From assembly GCA_017506735.1 (NCBI GenBank), contig JAFVMW010000024.1, positions 1-49,724 of the forward strand: a DNA stretch of 49,724 nucleotides. The letters are read 5' to 3'. Position numbers and translations under genes: made by a program. The notes below the pieces were generated by a model. It saw nothing but the letters and a program-made list of their open reading frames with translations. It was not told where the DNA came from and did no database searches. Origin of the DNA: Oscillospiraceae bacterium. GTDB taxonomy: Bacteria > Bacillota > Clostridia > Oscillospirales > Oscillospiraceae. Below are positions 33,931 through 43,127 of this stretch, piece after piece (position 1 is the first letter of the stretch; the number at the start of each line of letters is the position of its first letter).

Positions 33931-34887
33931 ATGAAAAAACGAATATGTTCCGCATTCTGCGCACTTTCTCTGATGGCTTCCCTGGCAATTCCGGCCAGGG
34001 CCGCGGACGCTTCCTCCAAAGCAGGACGGGTGGATCTGTCCTGGGGAACGCTGAATGTCCGCTCCTCCCCTTCCACCTCCGGAAGCGTCCAGACCCGTCT
34101 GGCCGATGACGCCTATGTGACCCTGACGGAGCGGAGCGGAGAATGGTGGCGTGTGGAGTATGCCGACGGGAAGTACGGTTACTGTCATGCGGCTTATCTT
34201 TCCGAAATCCCCTCCACCTATGCCCAGGTCCGGGTCAGCTCCTCCCTGAATGTCCGTTCCGGCCCGGGCACGGGCTACGGCAGGGTGGACAGCCTGTACG
34301 GCGGCGAGGGGGTTCTGGTGCTGAGTCAGTCCGGCGGCTGGAGCCGGATTCTCTTTGACGGCGGCCGCACCGGCTGGGTCAGCAGTCAGTATCTGTCCAC
34401 CGGCGGCAGCACCGACAGCGGCAAAACCAGGCTCTCCGTGCCCTACTACCGGCAGGATGATGCCCGGTGGGCCAACGTGAAGCTGGGCTCCTCCGGCAAG
34501 ACCATGGCGAAAATCGGCTGCGCCACCACCGGCATCGCCATGATGGAATCCTACCGCACCGGCACCGCCATCACCCCGGATGCCATGGCGAAGAAACTGA
34601 AATACACCTCCTCCGGCAGTGTGTACTGGCCCTCTGACTACACAGCCGTGACCTCCTCCTCTGGTTACTTAAGCAAGATTCTGTCCCTGCTCCAGGCAGG
34701 CAAGCCTGTTCTGCTGGGGGCCACCAACCGCTACGGCGGTCAGCACTGGGTGGTCATCACCGGCTTCACCGGCGGCAGTGTCACGGCGGCGAATTTCACC
34801 ATCAACGACCCCGGCACCGACAGCCGGAGGACCCTGGATCAGTTTCTGAAGGATTATCCGAATTTCTATAAGTTTTTCCACTATTGA
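33931..34887 (+). CDS. Secreted SH3b-SH3b-C39-like peptidase
   Basis: Signal peptide MKKRICSAFCALSLMASLAI followed by PARA-A. Two bacterial SH3 domains follow at about 35-90 (TLNVRSSPSTSGSVQTRLAD) and 98-160 (SLNVRSGPGTGYGRVDSLYG), then a papain-like C39 family domain (about 170-318): VPYYRQDDARW, the Cys of IGCATTGIAMM, and the catalytic His in GGQHWVVITGF with an Asn/Asp in TINDPG. SH3b domains bind the wall, so it is probably a wall-located peptidase. Length 318 aa. Stands alone. Confidence 0.88.
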   Translation: MKKRICSAFCALSLMASLAIPARAADASSKAGRVDLSWGTLNVRSSPSTSGSVQTRLADDAYVTLTERSGEWWRVEYADGKYGYCHAAYLSEIPSTYAQVRVSSSLNVRSGPGTGYGRVDSLYGGEGVLVLSQSGGWSRILFDGGRTGWVSSQYLSTGGSTDSGKTRLSVPYYRQDDARWANVKLGSSGKTMAKIGCATTGIAMMESYRTGTAITPDAMAKKLKYTSSGSVYWPSDYTAVTSSSGYLSKILSLLQAGKPVLLGATNRYGGQHWVVITGFTGGSVTAANFTINDPGTDSRRTLDQFLKDYPNFYKFFHY

Positions 34888-34889
34888 AT

Positions 34890-34985
34890 CATTGCGAGGA
34901 ATCCGTACGGTGTAGCAATCCCCTCCAGGTTTCCGGATCGACGCAGGGGATTGCCACGCCAGTGTGCGCACTGGCTCGCAATGAC
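34890..34985. repeat. Interspersed repeat family 3, copy A
   Basis: Ends are CATTGCGAGGA and the inverted TCGCAATGAC. The middle has AATCCCCTCCAGGTTTCCGG and GGGGATTGCCACGCCAGTGT. The other copy is at 39026. Both resemble short non-autonomous elements with GTCATTGCGA ends. Confidence 0.85.
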
Positions 34986-35036
34986 ACACTTGACAAAAAA
35001 GGCGCGCTGCATTACGCAGCGCGCCAAAACCATTCA

Positions 35037-36026
35037 TTACGCCAGGGTTGCGGCCATGACGGCCTTGATGGTGTGCATCCGGTTTTCTGCCTCGTCAAAG
35101 ACGATGGAGGCTTCGCTTTCGAATACCTCGTCGGTGACTTCCATCTCCTTCAGACCGAACTTCTCGTACATTTCCATGCCGATTTCGGTCTTGAGATCGT
35201 GGAAGGCAGGCAGGCAGTGCATGAAGCGGCACTGTTCGCCGGCGGCGTTCATCAGAGCGGTGTTGACCTGGTAGGGGGACAGCTCACGGATGCGCTCTGC
35301 CCAGACCTCGGCAGGCTCGCCCATGGACACCCACACGTCGGTGTAGATCACATCGGCACCCTTGACGGCACCCATGGGATCGGAGATGAACTCCAGCACC
35401 GCGCCGGTTTCGGCGGCGATGGTCTGGCAGGCGGCAACCAGCTCTGCCTCGGGGAAATACTTCTCCGGAGCGCAGGCCACGAAGTGCATACCCATCTTGG
35501 CGCAGCCCACCATCAGGGAGTTGCCCATGTTGTTCCGGGCATCGCCCATGAACACCAGCTTTTTCCCCTTCAGCTCGCCGAAATGCTCCTGAATGGTCAG
35601 AAAGTCGGCCAGAATCTGGGTGGGGTGGAACTCGGTGGTCAGGCCGTTCCACACGGGAACACCGGCATACTCTGCCAGGCACTCCACGATGTCCTGGCCG
35701 TAGCCCCGGTACTCGATGCCGTCAAACATCCGGCCCAGCACCCGGGCGGTGTCAGGAATGGACTCCTTCTTGCCCATCTGGCTGGACTTGGGGTCTAAGT
35801 ACACAGGATGCATACCCAGATCGGCGGCGGCAACCTCAAAGGCGCACCGGGTCCGGGTGGAGGTCTTTTCAAAGACCAGGGCGATGCTCTTGCCCTGGCA
35901 GAGGCGGTGGGGAATACCGGCCTTTTTCTTCGCCTTCAGGTCGGCGGAGAGGGCCAGCAGTCCGGCAATCTCCTCAGAGGTAAAGTCCAGCAGCTTCAGA
36001 AAGCTCTTGCCCTTCAGATCCATCAT
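35037..36026 (-). CDS. argF: Ornithine carbamoyltransferase
   Basis: Makes citrulline from ornithine and carbamoyl phosphate. Seen: carbamoyl-P loop [40 protein letters not shown], a [11 protein letters not shown] ornithine loop and MHCLPAFHD. The ATG at 36026 overlaps the stop of the permease gene (ATGA), with AAAGGAG upstream. Length 329 aa is normal. It is the last gene of the argG-argH-transporter-argF operon. Its direction fits biosynthesis, but catabolic ArcB has the same fold; argG and argH nearby favour synthesis. Confidence 0.95.
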   Translation of the reverse strand: MMDLKGKSFLKLLDFTSEEIAGLLALSADLKAKKKAGIPHRLCQGKSIALVFEKTSTRTRCAFEVAAADLGMHPVYLDPKSSQMGKKESIPDTARVLGRMFDGIEYRGYGQDIVECLAEYAGVPVWNGLTTEFHPTQILADFLTIQEHFGELKGKKLVFMGDARNNMGNSLMVGCAKMGMHFVACAPEKYFPEAELVAACQTIAAETGAVLEFISDPMGAVKGADVIYTDVWVSMGEPAEVWAERIRELSPYQVNTALMNAAGEQCRFMHCLPAFHDLKTEIGMEMYEKFGLKEMEVTDEVFESEASIVFDEAENRMHTIKAVMAATLA

Positions 36027-36724
36027 TTCTTCTTTTTCTCCTTTGCAAGGTTCTTTTCCAGCTTGCCCAGCAGGGCGGTGAGGCCGATGACCATGGTCAG
36101 ATAGCACAGGGTCACCACCAGCAGGGGGTTGACCATGTCATAGGTGTTGTTGCGGATCAGGTCGCCGGCCTTGGTCAGATCCCGGATGGCGACGTAGCCT
36201 GCAACGGAGGTTTCCTTCAGCAGGGCGATGAGCTCATTGCCCACGGCAGGCAGAACGTAGCGCACCGCCTGAGGCAGAATGATGTGGCGCATGGTCTGCA
36301 GCTTAGAAAGGCCAAGGCAGCGGCCTGCCTCCATCTGCCCCTTGTCCACGGCGTTGATGCCGGAACGGATCAGCTCAGCCATATAGGCACCGGAGTTGAC
36401 GCCGAAGGTGATGACGGCAACCAGAACGCCGTTTCTGGAGGAGCGCATGATGACATAATAGAAGATCAGCAGCAGCACCACCACAGGGATGCCGCGGATC
36501 ACGGTCACATACAGATCGCAGAGCTTTGCCAGGGGCTTCAGCACTCTGGAGTCTTCCGCCAGATACTTGGTGACAGCAATGATCAGACCGATGACCACGC
36601 CGATGACCAGTGCGCCCAGGGTGATCTTCACCGTATTGCCCAGACCCTCGAAGATCATCAGGTAGCGATCATTTTCGATCATGGTTTCGCTGAATTTCGC
36701 GATCCAATTCGTTAAAAAATTCAC
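36023..36724 (-). CDS. Polar amino-acid ABC transporter permease
   Basis: A 233-aa HisM/GlnP-type permease with about five helices ([20 protein letters not shown] and others) and the ATPase-contact EAA loop [20 protein letters not shown]. It follows the binding-protein gene by 86 bp containing a strong mRNA hairpin. Substrate is probably arginine or a related amino acid, inferred from its position within arginine genes. No ATP-binding subunit is encoded nearby. The tail is very basic (KEKKKK) and its stop overlaps the argF start. Confidence 0.92.
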   Translation of the reverse strand: MNFLTNWIAKFSETMIENDRYLMIFEGLGNTVKITLGALVIGVVIGLIIAVTKYLAEDSRVLKPLAKLCDLYVTVIRGIPVVVLLLIFYYVIMRSSRNGVLVAVITFGVNSGAYMAELIRSGINAVDKGQMEAGRCLGLSKLQTMRHIILPQAVRYVLPAVGNELIALLKETSVAGYVAIRDLTKAGDLIRNNTYDMVNPLLVVTLCYLTMVIGLTALLGKLEKNLAKEKKKK

Positions 36725-36750
36725 TTTGGCAATTCCTTTCGATGATACTG

Positions 36751-36789
36751 CCGAAAGGATGTAACCAAAAAGCGGTCACATCCTTCCGG
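36751..36789 (-). promoter_or_regulatory. Stem-loop between binding protein and permease
   Basis: CCGAAAGGATGTAACC pairs with GGTCACATCCTTCCGG apart from two mismatches, with a short A-rich loop. Hairpins here often protect the 5' part of the mRNA so the binding protein is made in excess; there is no T-run for termination on the reverse strand beyond CCTTTT-like bases in the loop. Confidence 0.55.
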
Positions 36790-36810
36790 AAAAGTCAGTG
36801 TTTCTGCGTA

Positions 36811-37602
36811 TCAGCCCTGAGCGGGAGCGGTGTAGGGAGCGTTGTTGGCGGCGAAGATCTCAGCCACGGTGCCGTCGGCAACCAGCTTGTTGATGATCTC
36901 GTTGATGGCGTTCACCAGCTCGTCGTTGCCCTGCTTGAAGGCGAAGGCGTAGGGCTCGGTAGTCATAGCCTCGCCCAGAACCACCAGAGCGCCGGGGTTG
37001 GCCTCGTTGTACAGAGCAACCATCTCAGCGGCGGTCAGGTCGTCAATGACCCATGCGTCAACCTTGCCGGCCAGCAGAGCTTCCTGAGCGTCGGTGTTGG
37101 CAGCGTAGGGGTTGAAGGTGTAGCCGTTCTCCAGAGCGTAGGCCTCGGCAGTGGTGCCGGACTGGACAGCGATGGTCTTGCCCTCCAGGTCAGCCTTGCA
37201 GGTGATGGGGCTGCCATTCAGGACAACGATGGCCTGGGCAGCCAGGCAGTAGGGATCGGTGAACAGGGTGTTCTTCTCACGGTCGGGGGTGACGGAAATG
37301 CCGGACACACCCACGTCGTACTTGCCTGCCTGAACGCCGGGCAGGACGGAGTCGAAGTTCATCTGCTCGATGACCAGCTCAACACCCAGCTCCTGGCAGA
37401 TCAGCTCCATGATCTCGATCTCGATGCCGGTGGGCTGGCCGTTCTCGTCCAGGTACTCAAAGGGAGGGAAGTCGGGGCTGGTGGCAATGGTCAGCTTGCC
37501 TGCCTTCTGGATGTCAGCCACGGTAAGGCCCTGGGAGCCGCAGCCGGCGAAGCAGACTGCCATCAGGGCAACAGCCAGGATGACGGAAATAATCTTCTTC
37601 AT
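36811..37602 (-). CDS. Amino-acid ABC transporter substrate-binding lipoprotein
   Basis: MKKIISVILAVALMAVCFAG-C is a lipoprotein signal (C21). The body is an SBP family 3 protein: KLTIATSPDFPPFEYLDENG, QPTGIEIEIMELICQELGV, DSVLPGVQAGKYDVGVSGIS, and DAWVIDDLTAAEMVALYN. Such proteins bind polar amino acids outside the membrane. It starts 24 bp after argH. Strong codon bias suggests high level expression, as usual for binding proteins. Arginine is the likely ligand from context only. Length 263 aa. Confidence 0.93.
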   Translation of the reverse strand: MKKIISVILAVALMAVCFAGCGSQGLTVADIQKAGKLTIATSPDFPPFEYLDENGQPTGIEIEIMELICQELGVELVIEQMNFDSVLPGVQAGKYDVGVSGISVTPDREKNTLFTDPYCLAAQAIVVLNGSPITCKADLEGKTIAVQSGTTAEAYALENGYTFNPYAANTDAQEALLAGKVDAWVIDDLTAAEMVALYNEANPGALVVLGEAMTTEPYAFAFKQGNDELVNAINEIINKLVADGTVAEIFAANNAPYTAPAQG

Positions 37603-37625
37603 TTTGATTTCAACCTTTCTTTTCT

Positions 37626-38996
37626 TTACAGAATTGATTTTACATATTCAACTTGTGCCAGAACGGAGGCGACGGAGGTTCCGCCCTCGCTGATCCGTTT
37701 TTCCACACAGGTTTTCAGGTCAATGGCCTCGTACAGATCGCTGTCGAACAGCTCGCTCAGAGCCTGGTAGCGATCCAGAGGCAGTTCCTCCAGCACGGTG
37801 TTCTCCCGGATGCAGGAAGCCACCAGGCTGCCGGAGATTTTGTAGGCACTGCGGAAGGGCATACCCTTTTTTACCAGGTAGTCCGCCAGATCCGTGGCGT
37901 TGATGAAGCCCTTCTGGGCCGCGCGCTTCATGTTTTCGGGGATGGCCTTCATGGTGGCGATCATGCCGGTAAAGACCTCCAGGCACATCTTCACGGTGTC
38001 CACCGCGTCGAATACGGCCTCCTTGTCCTCTTGCATATCCTTGTTGTAGGCCAGGGGCAGGCCCTTCAGGGTGGTGAGCAGGGCCATCAGATCGCCGTAG
38101 ACCCGGCCGGTCTTGCCGCGAACCAGCTCGGCCATGTCGGGGTTGCGCTTCTGGGGCATGATGGAGGAGCCGGTGGTGTAGGAATCGGACAGCTCCACGA
38201 ACTTGAACTCCCAGCTGGACCACAGGATGATCTCCTCGGAGAACCGGGACAGATGCATCATTTCCGTGGCGATGGCGCTCATCAGCTCCACACAGAAGTC
38301 CCGGTCGGACACGCCGTCCAGGGAATTCATGCAGATGCCGTCAAAGCCCAGCCGGGCCGCCTCGAAGCGGCGGTCGGTGTTGTAGGTTGTACCGGCCAGA
38401 GCGCAGCAGCCGATGGGGCTGAGGTTCATCCGCTTCCGGGTATCGGCCAGTCGGTCAAGGTCCCGGAGGAGCATCATGGCGTAGGCCATCAGATGATGTC
38501 CGAAGGTGATGGGCTGGGCACGCTGGAGGTGGGTGTAGCCGGGCATGATGGTGTCGGCGTAACGCTCCGCCTGGTCGGTGACGGCCCGGATCAGCGCCCT
38601 GGTCAGTTCGGAAATCTCATCGATCTCGTCCCGGAGGTACATCCGGATGTCCAGAGCCACCTGGTCATTGCGGCTCCGGGCGGTGTGGAGCTTCTTGCCC
38701 ACGTCGCCGATGCGCTGGGTGAGCACCTGCTCCACGAACATATGGATGTCCTCGCACTCCATGTCGATGGGGAGAACCCCGGACTCGATGTCTGCCAGGA
38801 TCTGCTCCAGACCGGCAATCAGCGCGTCGGCATCCTCGTTTGTGATGATGCCCTGGGCTGCCAGCATGGCCGCGTGGGTCATGGAGCCGGTGATGTCCTG
38901 ACGGTACATCCGGGAGTCAAACCGGATGGAGGAATTGAAATCGTCAGCGATTTTTTCAGTAACGCCGTCGGTGACTCCGGCCCACATTTTTGCCAT
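37626..38996 (-). CDS. argH: Argininosuccinate lyase
   Basis: Splits argininosuccinate to arginine and fumarate, the last step of arginine synthesis. The fumarase-superfamily signature GSSIMPQKRNPDMAELVRG is present, as are ARSRNDQVALDIRMYLRDEI and GYTHLQRAQPITFGHHLMAY with the catalytic His. Length 456 aa is normal. It follows argG after a 137-bp gap that holds a family 3 repeat. Confidence 0.97.
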   Translation of the reverse strand: MAKMWAGVTDGVTEKIADDFNSSIRFDSRMYRQDITGSMTHAAMLAAQGIITNEDADALIAGLEQILADIESGVLPIDMECEDIHMFVEQVLTQRIGDVGKKLHTARSRNDQVALDIRMYLRDEIDEISELTRALIRAVTDQAERYADTIMPGYTHLQRAQPITFGHHLMAYAMMLLRDLDRLADTRKRMNLSPIGCCALAGTTYNTDRRFEAARLGFDGICMNSLDGVSDRDFCVELMSAIATEMMHLSRFSEEIILWSSWEFKFVELSDSYTTGSSIMPQKRNPDMAELVRGKTGRVYGDLMALLTTLKGLPLAYNKDMQEDKEAVFDAVDTVKMCLEVFTGMIATMKAIPENMKRAAQKGFINATDLADYLVKKGMPFRSAYKISGSLVASCIRENTVLEELPLDRYQALSELFDSDLYEAIDLKTCVEKRISEGGTSVASVLAQVEYVKSIL

Positions 38997-39025
38997 GGTT
39001 ATTCTCCAATCTAAAAATCATGCAC

Positions 39026-39125
39026 GTCATTGCGAACCAGTGGGCACACTGGTGTGGCAATCTCCTTTCACGCTTCGGAAACCGGAGGGGATTGCCACGT
39101 CGGGCTTCGCCCTCCTCGCAATGAC
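39026..39125. repeat. Interspersed repeat family 3, copy B (within the arg operon)
   Basis: Ends CGTCATTGCGAACC and CTCGCAATGACAGG; between them GGCACACTGGTGTGGCAATC and GGGGATTGCCACGTCGGGCT. It lies between argG and argH and would be part of their shared mRNA. Confidence 0.88.
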
Positions 39126-39133
39126 AGGAAAAA

Positions 39134-40354
39134 TCAAAGCTTGCCCTGCTCTCTCAGTGCCTGGACGGTGGTGGGCAGGCCCCACAGGTTGATGAAGCCC
39201 TCGGCATCCTTCTGGTCGTAGTCGGACTCGTCGAAGGTAGCCAGCTTCTCGGAATACAGGCTGCAGGGAGAGGTGGTGCCGGCAGGGATGATGTTGCCCT
39301 TGTACAGCTTCAGCTTCACGGAGCCGGTGACGTACTCCTGGGTCTTCATCACGAAGGCGGTCAGTGCCTCACGGACGGGGGTGAACCACTTGCCGTTGTA
39401 GATCAGCTCGCCGAAGTCCACGGACAGCTTCTGCTTCAGATGCAGGGTGTCCTTGTCCACGGTCAGCATTTCCAGCTGGTTGTGGGCGAAGTACAGGATG
39501 GTGCCGCCGGGAGTCTCGTAAACGCCCCGGTCCTTCATGCCAACCAGACGGTTCTCCACGATGTCGATGATGCCGATGCCGTTGGCGCCGCCCAGCTCGT
39601 TGAGCTTGCGGATCACATCGGAGGCCTTCATCTTCACGCCGTCCACAGCCACAGGCCAGCCCTTCTCGAAGTCGATGGTCACATAGGTGGGAACGTCGGG
39701 AGCCATCTCGGGGGAAACACCCATCTCCAGGAACTTGGGATCGGTGTACTTGGGCTCGTTGGAGGGGTCCTCCAGATCCAGGCCCTCATGGCTCAGGTGC
39801 CACAGGTTCTTGTCCTTGGAGTAGGAGGTCTCACGGGTAAACTTCAGGGGAATGTTGTGGGCCTCGGCGTAGTCGATTTCCTCGTCACGGGACTTAATGT
39901 CCCACTCACGCCAGGGGGCGATAATCTTCATGCCGGGAGCCCAGCGCTTGATGGCCAGCTCGAAGCGAACCTGGTCATTGCCCTTGCCGGTGCAGCCGTG
40001 AACGATGGCGTCCGCGCCCTCTTCCACAGCGATCTGAGCCAGCTTCCGGCCGATGATGGGACGGGCGAAGGCGGTGCCCAGCAGGTAGGTTTCGTACTTG
40101 GCGTCAGCCATGACGGAGGGGATGATGACCTCGTCCACCATCTCGTCCACCAGGTCGGCCACGATCAGCTTGCTTGCGCCGGTGGCCAGAGCCTTCTCCT
40201 CCAGGCCCTCCAGCTCGTCAGCCTGACCCACATTGCCGGAGACGGCGATGATCTCGGGGTTGTTGTAGTTTTCCTTCAGCCAGGGGATGATGATGGAGGT
40301 ATCCAGGCCGCCGGAATAGGCCAGAACAACCTTCTTGATGTTTTCCTTATTCAT
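39134..40354 (-). CDS. argG: Argininosuccinate synthase
   Basis: Joins citrulline and aspartate with ATP. ATG at 40354 ([20 protein letters not shown]) follows GGAGGAAGC. The PP-loop YSGGLDTS, the citrulline/aspartate regions [13 protein letters not shown] and a C-terminal KLYKGN are typical. Length 406 aa is normal. It is the first gene of the arg operon, with a consensus promoter and an ARG-box-like site upstream. Confidence 0.97.
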   Translation of the reverse strand: MNKENIKKVVLAYSGGLDTSIIIPWLKENYNNPEIIAVSGNVGQADELEGLEEKALATGASKLIVADLVDEMVDEVIIPSVMADAKYETYLLGTAFARPIIGRKLAQIAVEEGADAIVHGCTGKGNDQVRFELAIKRWAPGMKIIAPWREWDIKSRDEEIDYAEAHNIPLKFTRETSYSKDKNLWHLSHEGLDLEDPSNEPKYTDPKFLEMGVSPEMAPDVPTYVTIDFEKGWPVAVDGVKMKASDVIRKLNELGGANGIGIIDIVENRLVGMKDRGVYETPGGTILYFAHNQLEMLTVDKDTLHLKQKLSVDFGELIYNGKWFTPVREALTAFVMKTQEYVTGSVKLKLYKGNIIPAGTTSPCSLYSEKLATFDESDYDQKDAEGFINLWGLPTTVQALREQGKL

Positions 40355-40396
40355 GGATGCTTCCTCCTGAGAAACAGTGAAATAAAATATGCAGGG

Positions 40397-40425
40397 ATTA
40401 TACAACCATTCTTGGGCTTTGTCAA
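40397..40425 (-). promoter_or_regulatory. Consensus sigma-A promoter of the arg operon
   Basis: Reverse strand: TTGACA (40420-40425), 17 bp, TATAAT (40397-40402), both perfect, 43 bp before the argG start. Confidence 0.9.
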
Positions 40426-40432
40426 CGACTTT

Positions 40433-40446
40433 TGCATATTTATCCA
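40433..40446. promoter_or_regulatory. ARG-box-like operator upstream of argG
   Basis: TGCATATTTATCCA fits the ArgR/AhrC pattern TGNAT-WWWW-ATNCA on both halves and lies 7 bp upstream of the -35 box. A weaker relative (TGCATGTATATTTA) is at 40597-40610, and TGAAATAAAATATGCA, with a longer spacer, covers the start region at 40378-40393. ArgR binding is inference. Confidence 0.6.
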
Positions 40447-40644
40447 AGGTTTGGCTTCTGTGACCATTGGGAGGGTTTTCCCCGGTTTTTTTCTGGTGAT
40501 TTTTACCACACCCCCAAAGGCGGCCTTTGGTTTTTCCGGGTCTGGCTTTTTCAGCTTCCGGGAAAGCGGCGGTGTCCGGAAATGGACGGTTGTTTTTGCA
40601 TGTATATTTATACGGTATTATGCAGCATATATACACAGCAGAAA
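40447..40644. other. Non-coding stretch between arg and ser operons
   Basis: No gene is supported. It is T-rich on the forward strand and holds a second ARG-box-like sequence at 40597 and AT-rich near-palindromes (GCATATATACAC). The serA terminator follows at 40645. Confidence 0.45.
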
Positions 40645-40668
40645 ACGCCCGGCAGGCTTGCCGGGCGT
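40645..40668 (-). terminator. Terminator of the serine operon
   Basis: Reverse strand: ACGCCCGGCA, 4-nt loop, TGCCGGGCGT, then TTTTC. Confidence 0.88.
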
Positions 40669-40687
40669 CTGTGATTTCTGGTGGGGA

Positions 40688-41851
40688 TCAGCGGATGACC
40701 CGGACACGGAGGACGCCCTCGATCTTGCTCAGGGCTTCCACAGCAGCCTGGGAGGGGGTGTGATCCAGGTCGAACATGGTGTAGGCGTACTCGCCCCGGC
40801 TCTTGTTCATCAGACCGTCGATGTTCACATTCTCCGCGGCCAGGACGGCGGTGAACTGGCCCAGGGAGTTGGGGATGTTCCGGTGGAGGATGGTGATTCT
40901 GCCGGCGGTGTGGCAGATGCCCATGTCGCAGTTGGGATAGTTGACGGAGTTGACGATGTTGCCGTTCTCCAGGTAATCCATCACCTGCTTGACAGCCATC
41001 TTGGCGCAGTTGTCCTCGGACTCGGCGGTGGAGGCGCCCAGGTGGGGGATGGCGATGCAGCCGGGCATATTGGCGGTCTTTTCGTTGGGGAAGTCGGTGA
41101 CGTAGCGGCGGACCTTGCCGGAGGCCAGGGCCTCTGCCATGGCATCGTCGTCCACCAGCTTGTCACGGGCGAAGTTCAGAATGATCACGCCGTCCTTCAT
41201 CTTGGCGATGGCCTCGGCGTTGATCATCTTCTCGGTGTCCTTCAGCAGGGGCACATGGAGGGTGATCACATCGCAGGTTTCGTAGATTTCCTCACGGGTC
41301 TTGACCCGGGCCACGTGACGGTCCAGGTGCCAGGCTGCCTCCACGGAGATGTGGGGGTCATGGCCGCAGACATCCATACCCAGCTTTCTTGCCCGGTTGG
41401 CCAGAGGGCCGCCGATGGCGCCCAGGCCGATGATGCCCAGTTTCTTGCCCCGGATCTCGTTGCCTGCGAACTGGCTCTTGCCCTTCTCCACCAGACGGGC
41501 CACCTCGGAGCTGCCCTTGATCGACTGCACCCAGTTGATGCCGCCCACGATGTCACGGCTGGCCAGCAGCATACCGCACAGGGCCAGCTCCATGACGGAG
41601 TTGGCGTTGGCACCGGGGGTGTTGAACACCACGATGCCCTTGTCAGCGCAGGTGGTCAGAGGAATGTTGTTGACACCGGCACCGGCTCTGGCGATGGCCA
41701 GCAGATTGTCGGGCATATGGGTTTCGTGCATATTGGCAGAGCGGACCAGAACGGCGTCCGCCTCCTCCATGGCTTCCACGGGGGTATAGTCATCCGTCCA
41801 CAGGGCAGTGCCCTTGGGGGAGATTTTGTTCAGATAATGTACGTTATACAT
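40688..41851 (-). CDS. serA: D-3-phosphoglycerate dehydrogenase
   Basis: Oxidises 3-phosphoglycerate to 3-phosphohydroxypyruvate, the first step of serine synthesis. ATG at 41851 (MYNVHYLNKISP) has GGAGG upstream. Seen: NAD fold KLGIIGLGAIGGPLANRARK, catalytic Arg in LNFARDKLVD, and His in IPHLGASTAESEDNCA. A C-terminal ACT domain (about 318-387, TVLAAENVNIDGLMNKSRG region) suggests feedback by serine. Length 387 aa. serC lies upstream after a family 2 repeat. Confidence 0.95.
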   Translation of the reverse strand: MYNVHYLNKISPKGTALWTDDYTPVEAMEEADAVLVRSANMHETHMPDNLLAIARAGAGVNNIPLTTCADKGIVVFNTPGANANSVMELALCGMLLASRDIVGGINWVQSIKGSSEVARLVEKGKSQFAGNEIRGKKLGIIGLGAIGGPLANRARKLGMDVCGHDPHISVEAAWHLDRHVARVKTREEIYETCDVITLHVPLLKDTEKMINAEAIAKMKDGVIILNFARDKLVDDDAMAEALASGKVRRYVTDFPNEKTANMPGCIAIPHLGASTAESEDNCAKMAVKQVMDYLENGNIVNSVNYPNCDMGICHTAGRITILHRNIPNSLGQFTAVLAAENVNIDGLMNKSRGEYAYTMFDLDHTPSQAAVEALSKIEGVLRVRVIR

Positions 41852-41885
41852 GGTATTTCCTCCATTTTGGGATTTGCGCATCCTT

Positions 41886-42021
41886 GCCTCCCCTTGAGGG
41901 GAGGTGCCCAGTGCGCACACTGGGCGGAGGGGTGGAAGCTCACAGCACGGAAACAGTACAAACGCTGCACCTTTCACCCCTCAGTCACCTTCGGTGACAG
42001 CTCCCCTCAAGGGGAGCCTTT
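41886..42021. repeat. Interspersed repeat family 2, copy C (serC-serA gap)
   Basis: GCCTCCCCTTGAGGGGAGGT, CAGTGCGCACACTGGGCGGA, later CACCCCTCAGTCACCTTCGG and CTCCCCTCAAGGGGAGCC. Nearly the same as copy B. It would be transcribed within the serine operon. Confidence 0.9.
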
Positions 42022-42024
42022 TGC

Positions 42025-43107
42025 TCAGACGTTCTCGGCTTCAAACTTCGCCATAAAGGCAACCAGGGCCTTGACACCTTCGATGGGCATGGCGTTGTAG
42101 ATGGAGGCACGCATACCGCCGACAGAGCGGTGGCCCTTCAGGTTCACAAAGCCTGCGGCCTCGGCTTCCTTGACAAACTTCGCGTCCAGCTCCTTGGAGC
42201 CTGTGACGAAGGGAACGTTCATCAGAGAGCGGTCCTCCTTGCGGACGGTGCCCTTGAAGAGCTTGCTCTGATCCAGGAAATCATACAGGATTGCGGCCTT
42301 TGTCTCGTTGCGCTCCTTCATGGCGGTCAGGCCGCCCTGCTTTTTCAGCCACTTGAACACCTTGCCGCAGATGTAGATGCCGTAGGCAGGAGGAGTGTTG
42401 TACATGGAGCCTGCGTCGGCGTGGGTCTTGTACTTGAGCATGGTGGGGGTGCCGGGCAGCACGTCGTCGGTGATCAGATCCTCCCGGACGATGGCGATGA
42501 CCACACCGGCAGGGCCGATGTTCTTCTGCACGCCGCCGTAGATGATGCCGTACTTCGTCACCTCCACAGGCTCAGACAGGAAGCAGGAGGAAACGTCGGA
42601 CACCAGGAGCTTGCCCTTGGTGTTGGGCAGGGTATGGAACTTGGTGCCGTAGATGGTGTTGTTCTCGCAGATGTAGACGTAGTCCGCGTCCTCAGAGATG
42701 GGCAGATCAGAGCAGTCGGGGATGTAGGAGAAGGTTGCGTCCTCGGAGGAGGCGATGGCGTTGGCCTTGCCGTAAAGCTGGGCCTCCTTCCAGGCCTTCT
42801 TGGCCCACTGGCCGGTGATGATGTAGTCGGCAACCTTGTTCTTCATCAGGTTCATGGGGACCATGGCGAACTGCTGGTGGGCGCCGCCCTGGAGGAACAG
42901 AACCTTGTAGTTTTCGGGGATATTCATCAGCTCCCGAAGGTCTGCCTCGGCCTCGTCAATGATGGCTTGATAGGCCTTGCTCCGGTGGCTCATTTCCATG
43001 ACGCTCATGCCGGTGCCTCTGTAGTTGAGCATTTCCGCGGCGGCTTCCTCCAGGACTTCAACGGGCAGGACAGCAGGGCCTGCGGAGAAATTGTATACAC
43101 GTTCCAT
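42025..43107 (-). CDS. serC: Phosphoserine aminotransferase
   Basis: Converts 3-phosphohydroxypyruvate and glutamate to phosphoserine. ATG at 43107 (MERVYNFSAGPAVLPVEVLE) has GGAGG upstream; a frame from 43131 would overlap apgM. Seen: the typical opening FSAGPAVLP, LVSDVSSCFLSEPV with PLP-binding Asp, and YGGVQKNIGPAGV with the PLP Lys. The C-terminus GHRSVGGMRASIYNAMPIEG is family-specific. Length 360 aa is normal. Confidence 0.97.
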   Translation of the reverse strand: MERVYNFSAGPAVLPVEVLEEAAAEMLNYRGTGMSVMEMSHRSKAYQAIIDEAEADLRELMNIPENYKVLFLQGGAHQQFAMVPMNLMKNKVADYIITGQWAKKAWKEAQLYGKANAIASSEDATFSYIPDCSDLPISEDADYVYICENNTIYGTKFHTLPNTKGKLLVSDVSSCFLSEPVEVTKYGIIYGGVQKNIGPAGVVIAIVREDLITDDVLPGTPTMLKYKTHADAGSMYNTPPAYGIYICGKVFKWLKKQGGLTAMKERNETKAAILYDFLDQSKLFKGTVRKEDRSLMNVPFVTGSKELDAKFVKEAEAAGFVNLKGHRSVGGMRASIYNAMPIEGVKALVAFMAKFEAENV

Positions 43108-43127
43108 TTTGTTTACCTCCAGAGATA

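Noticed and set aside
39440..42100. 886-aa forward open frame across argG and serA
   Set aside because: It is the antisense frame of two certain genes; high GC at third positions keeps it open. It has no ribosome site or family features.
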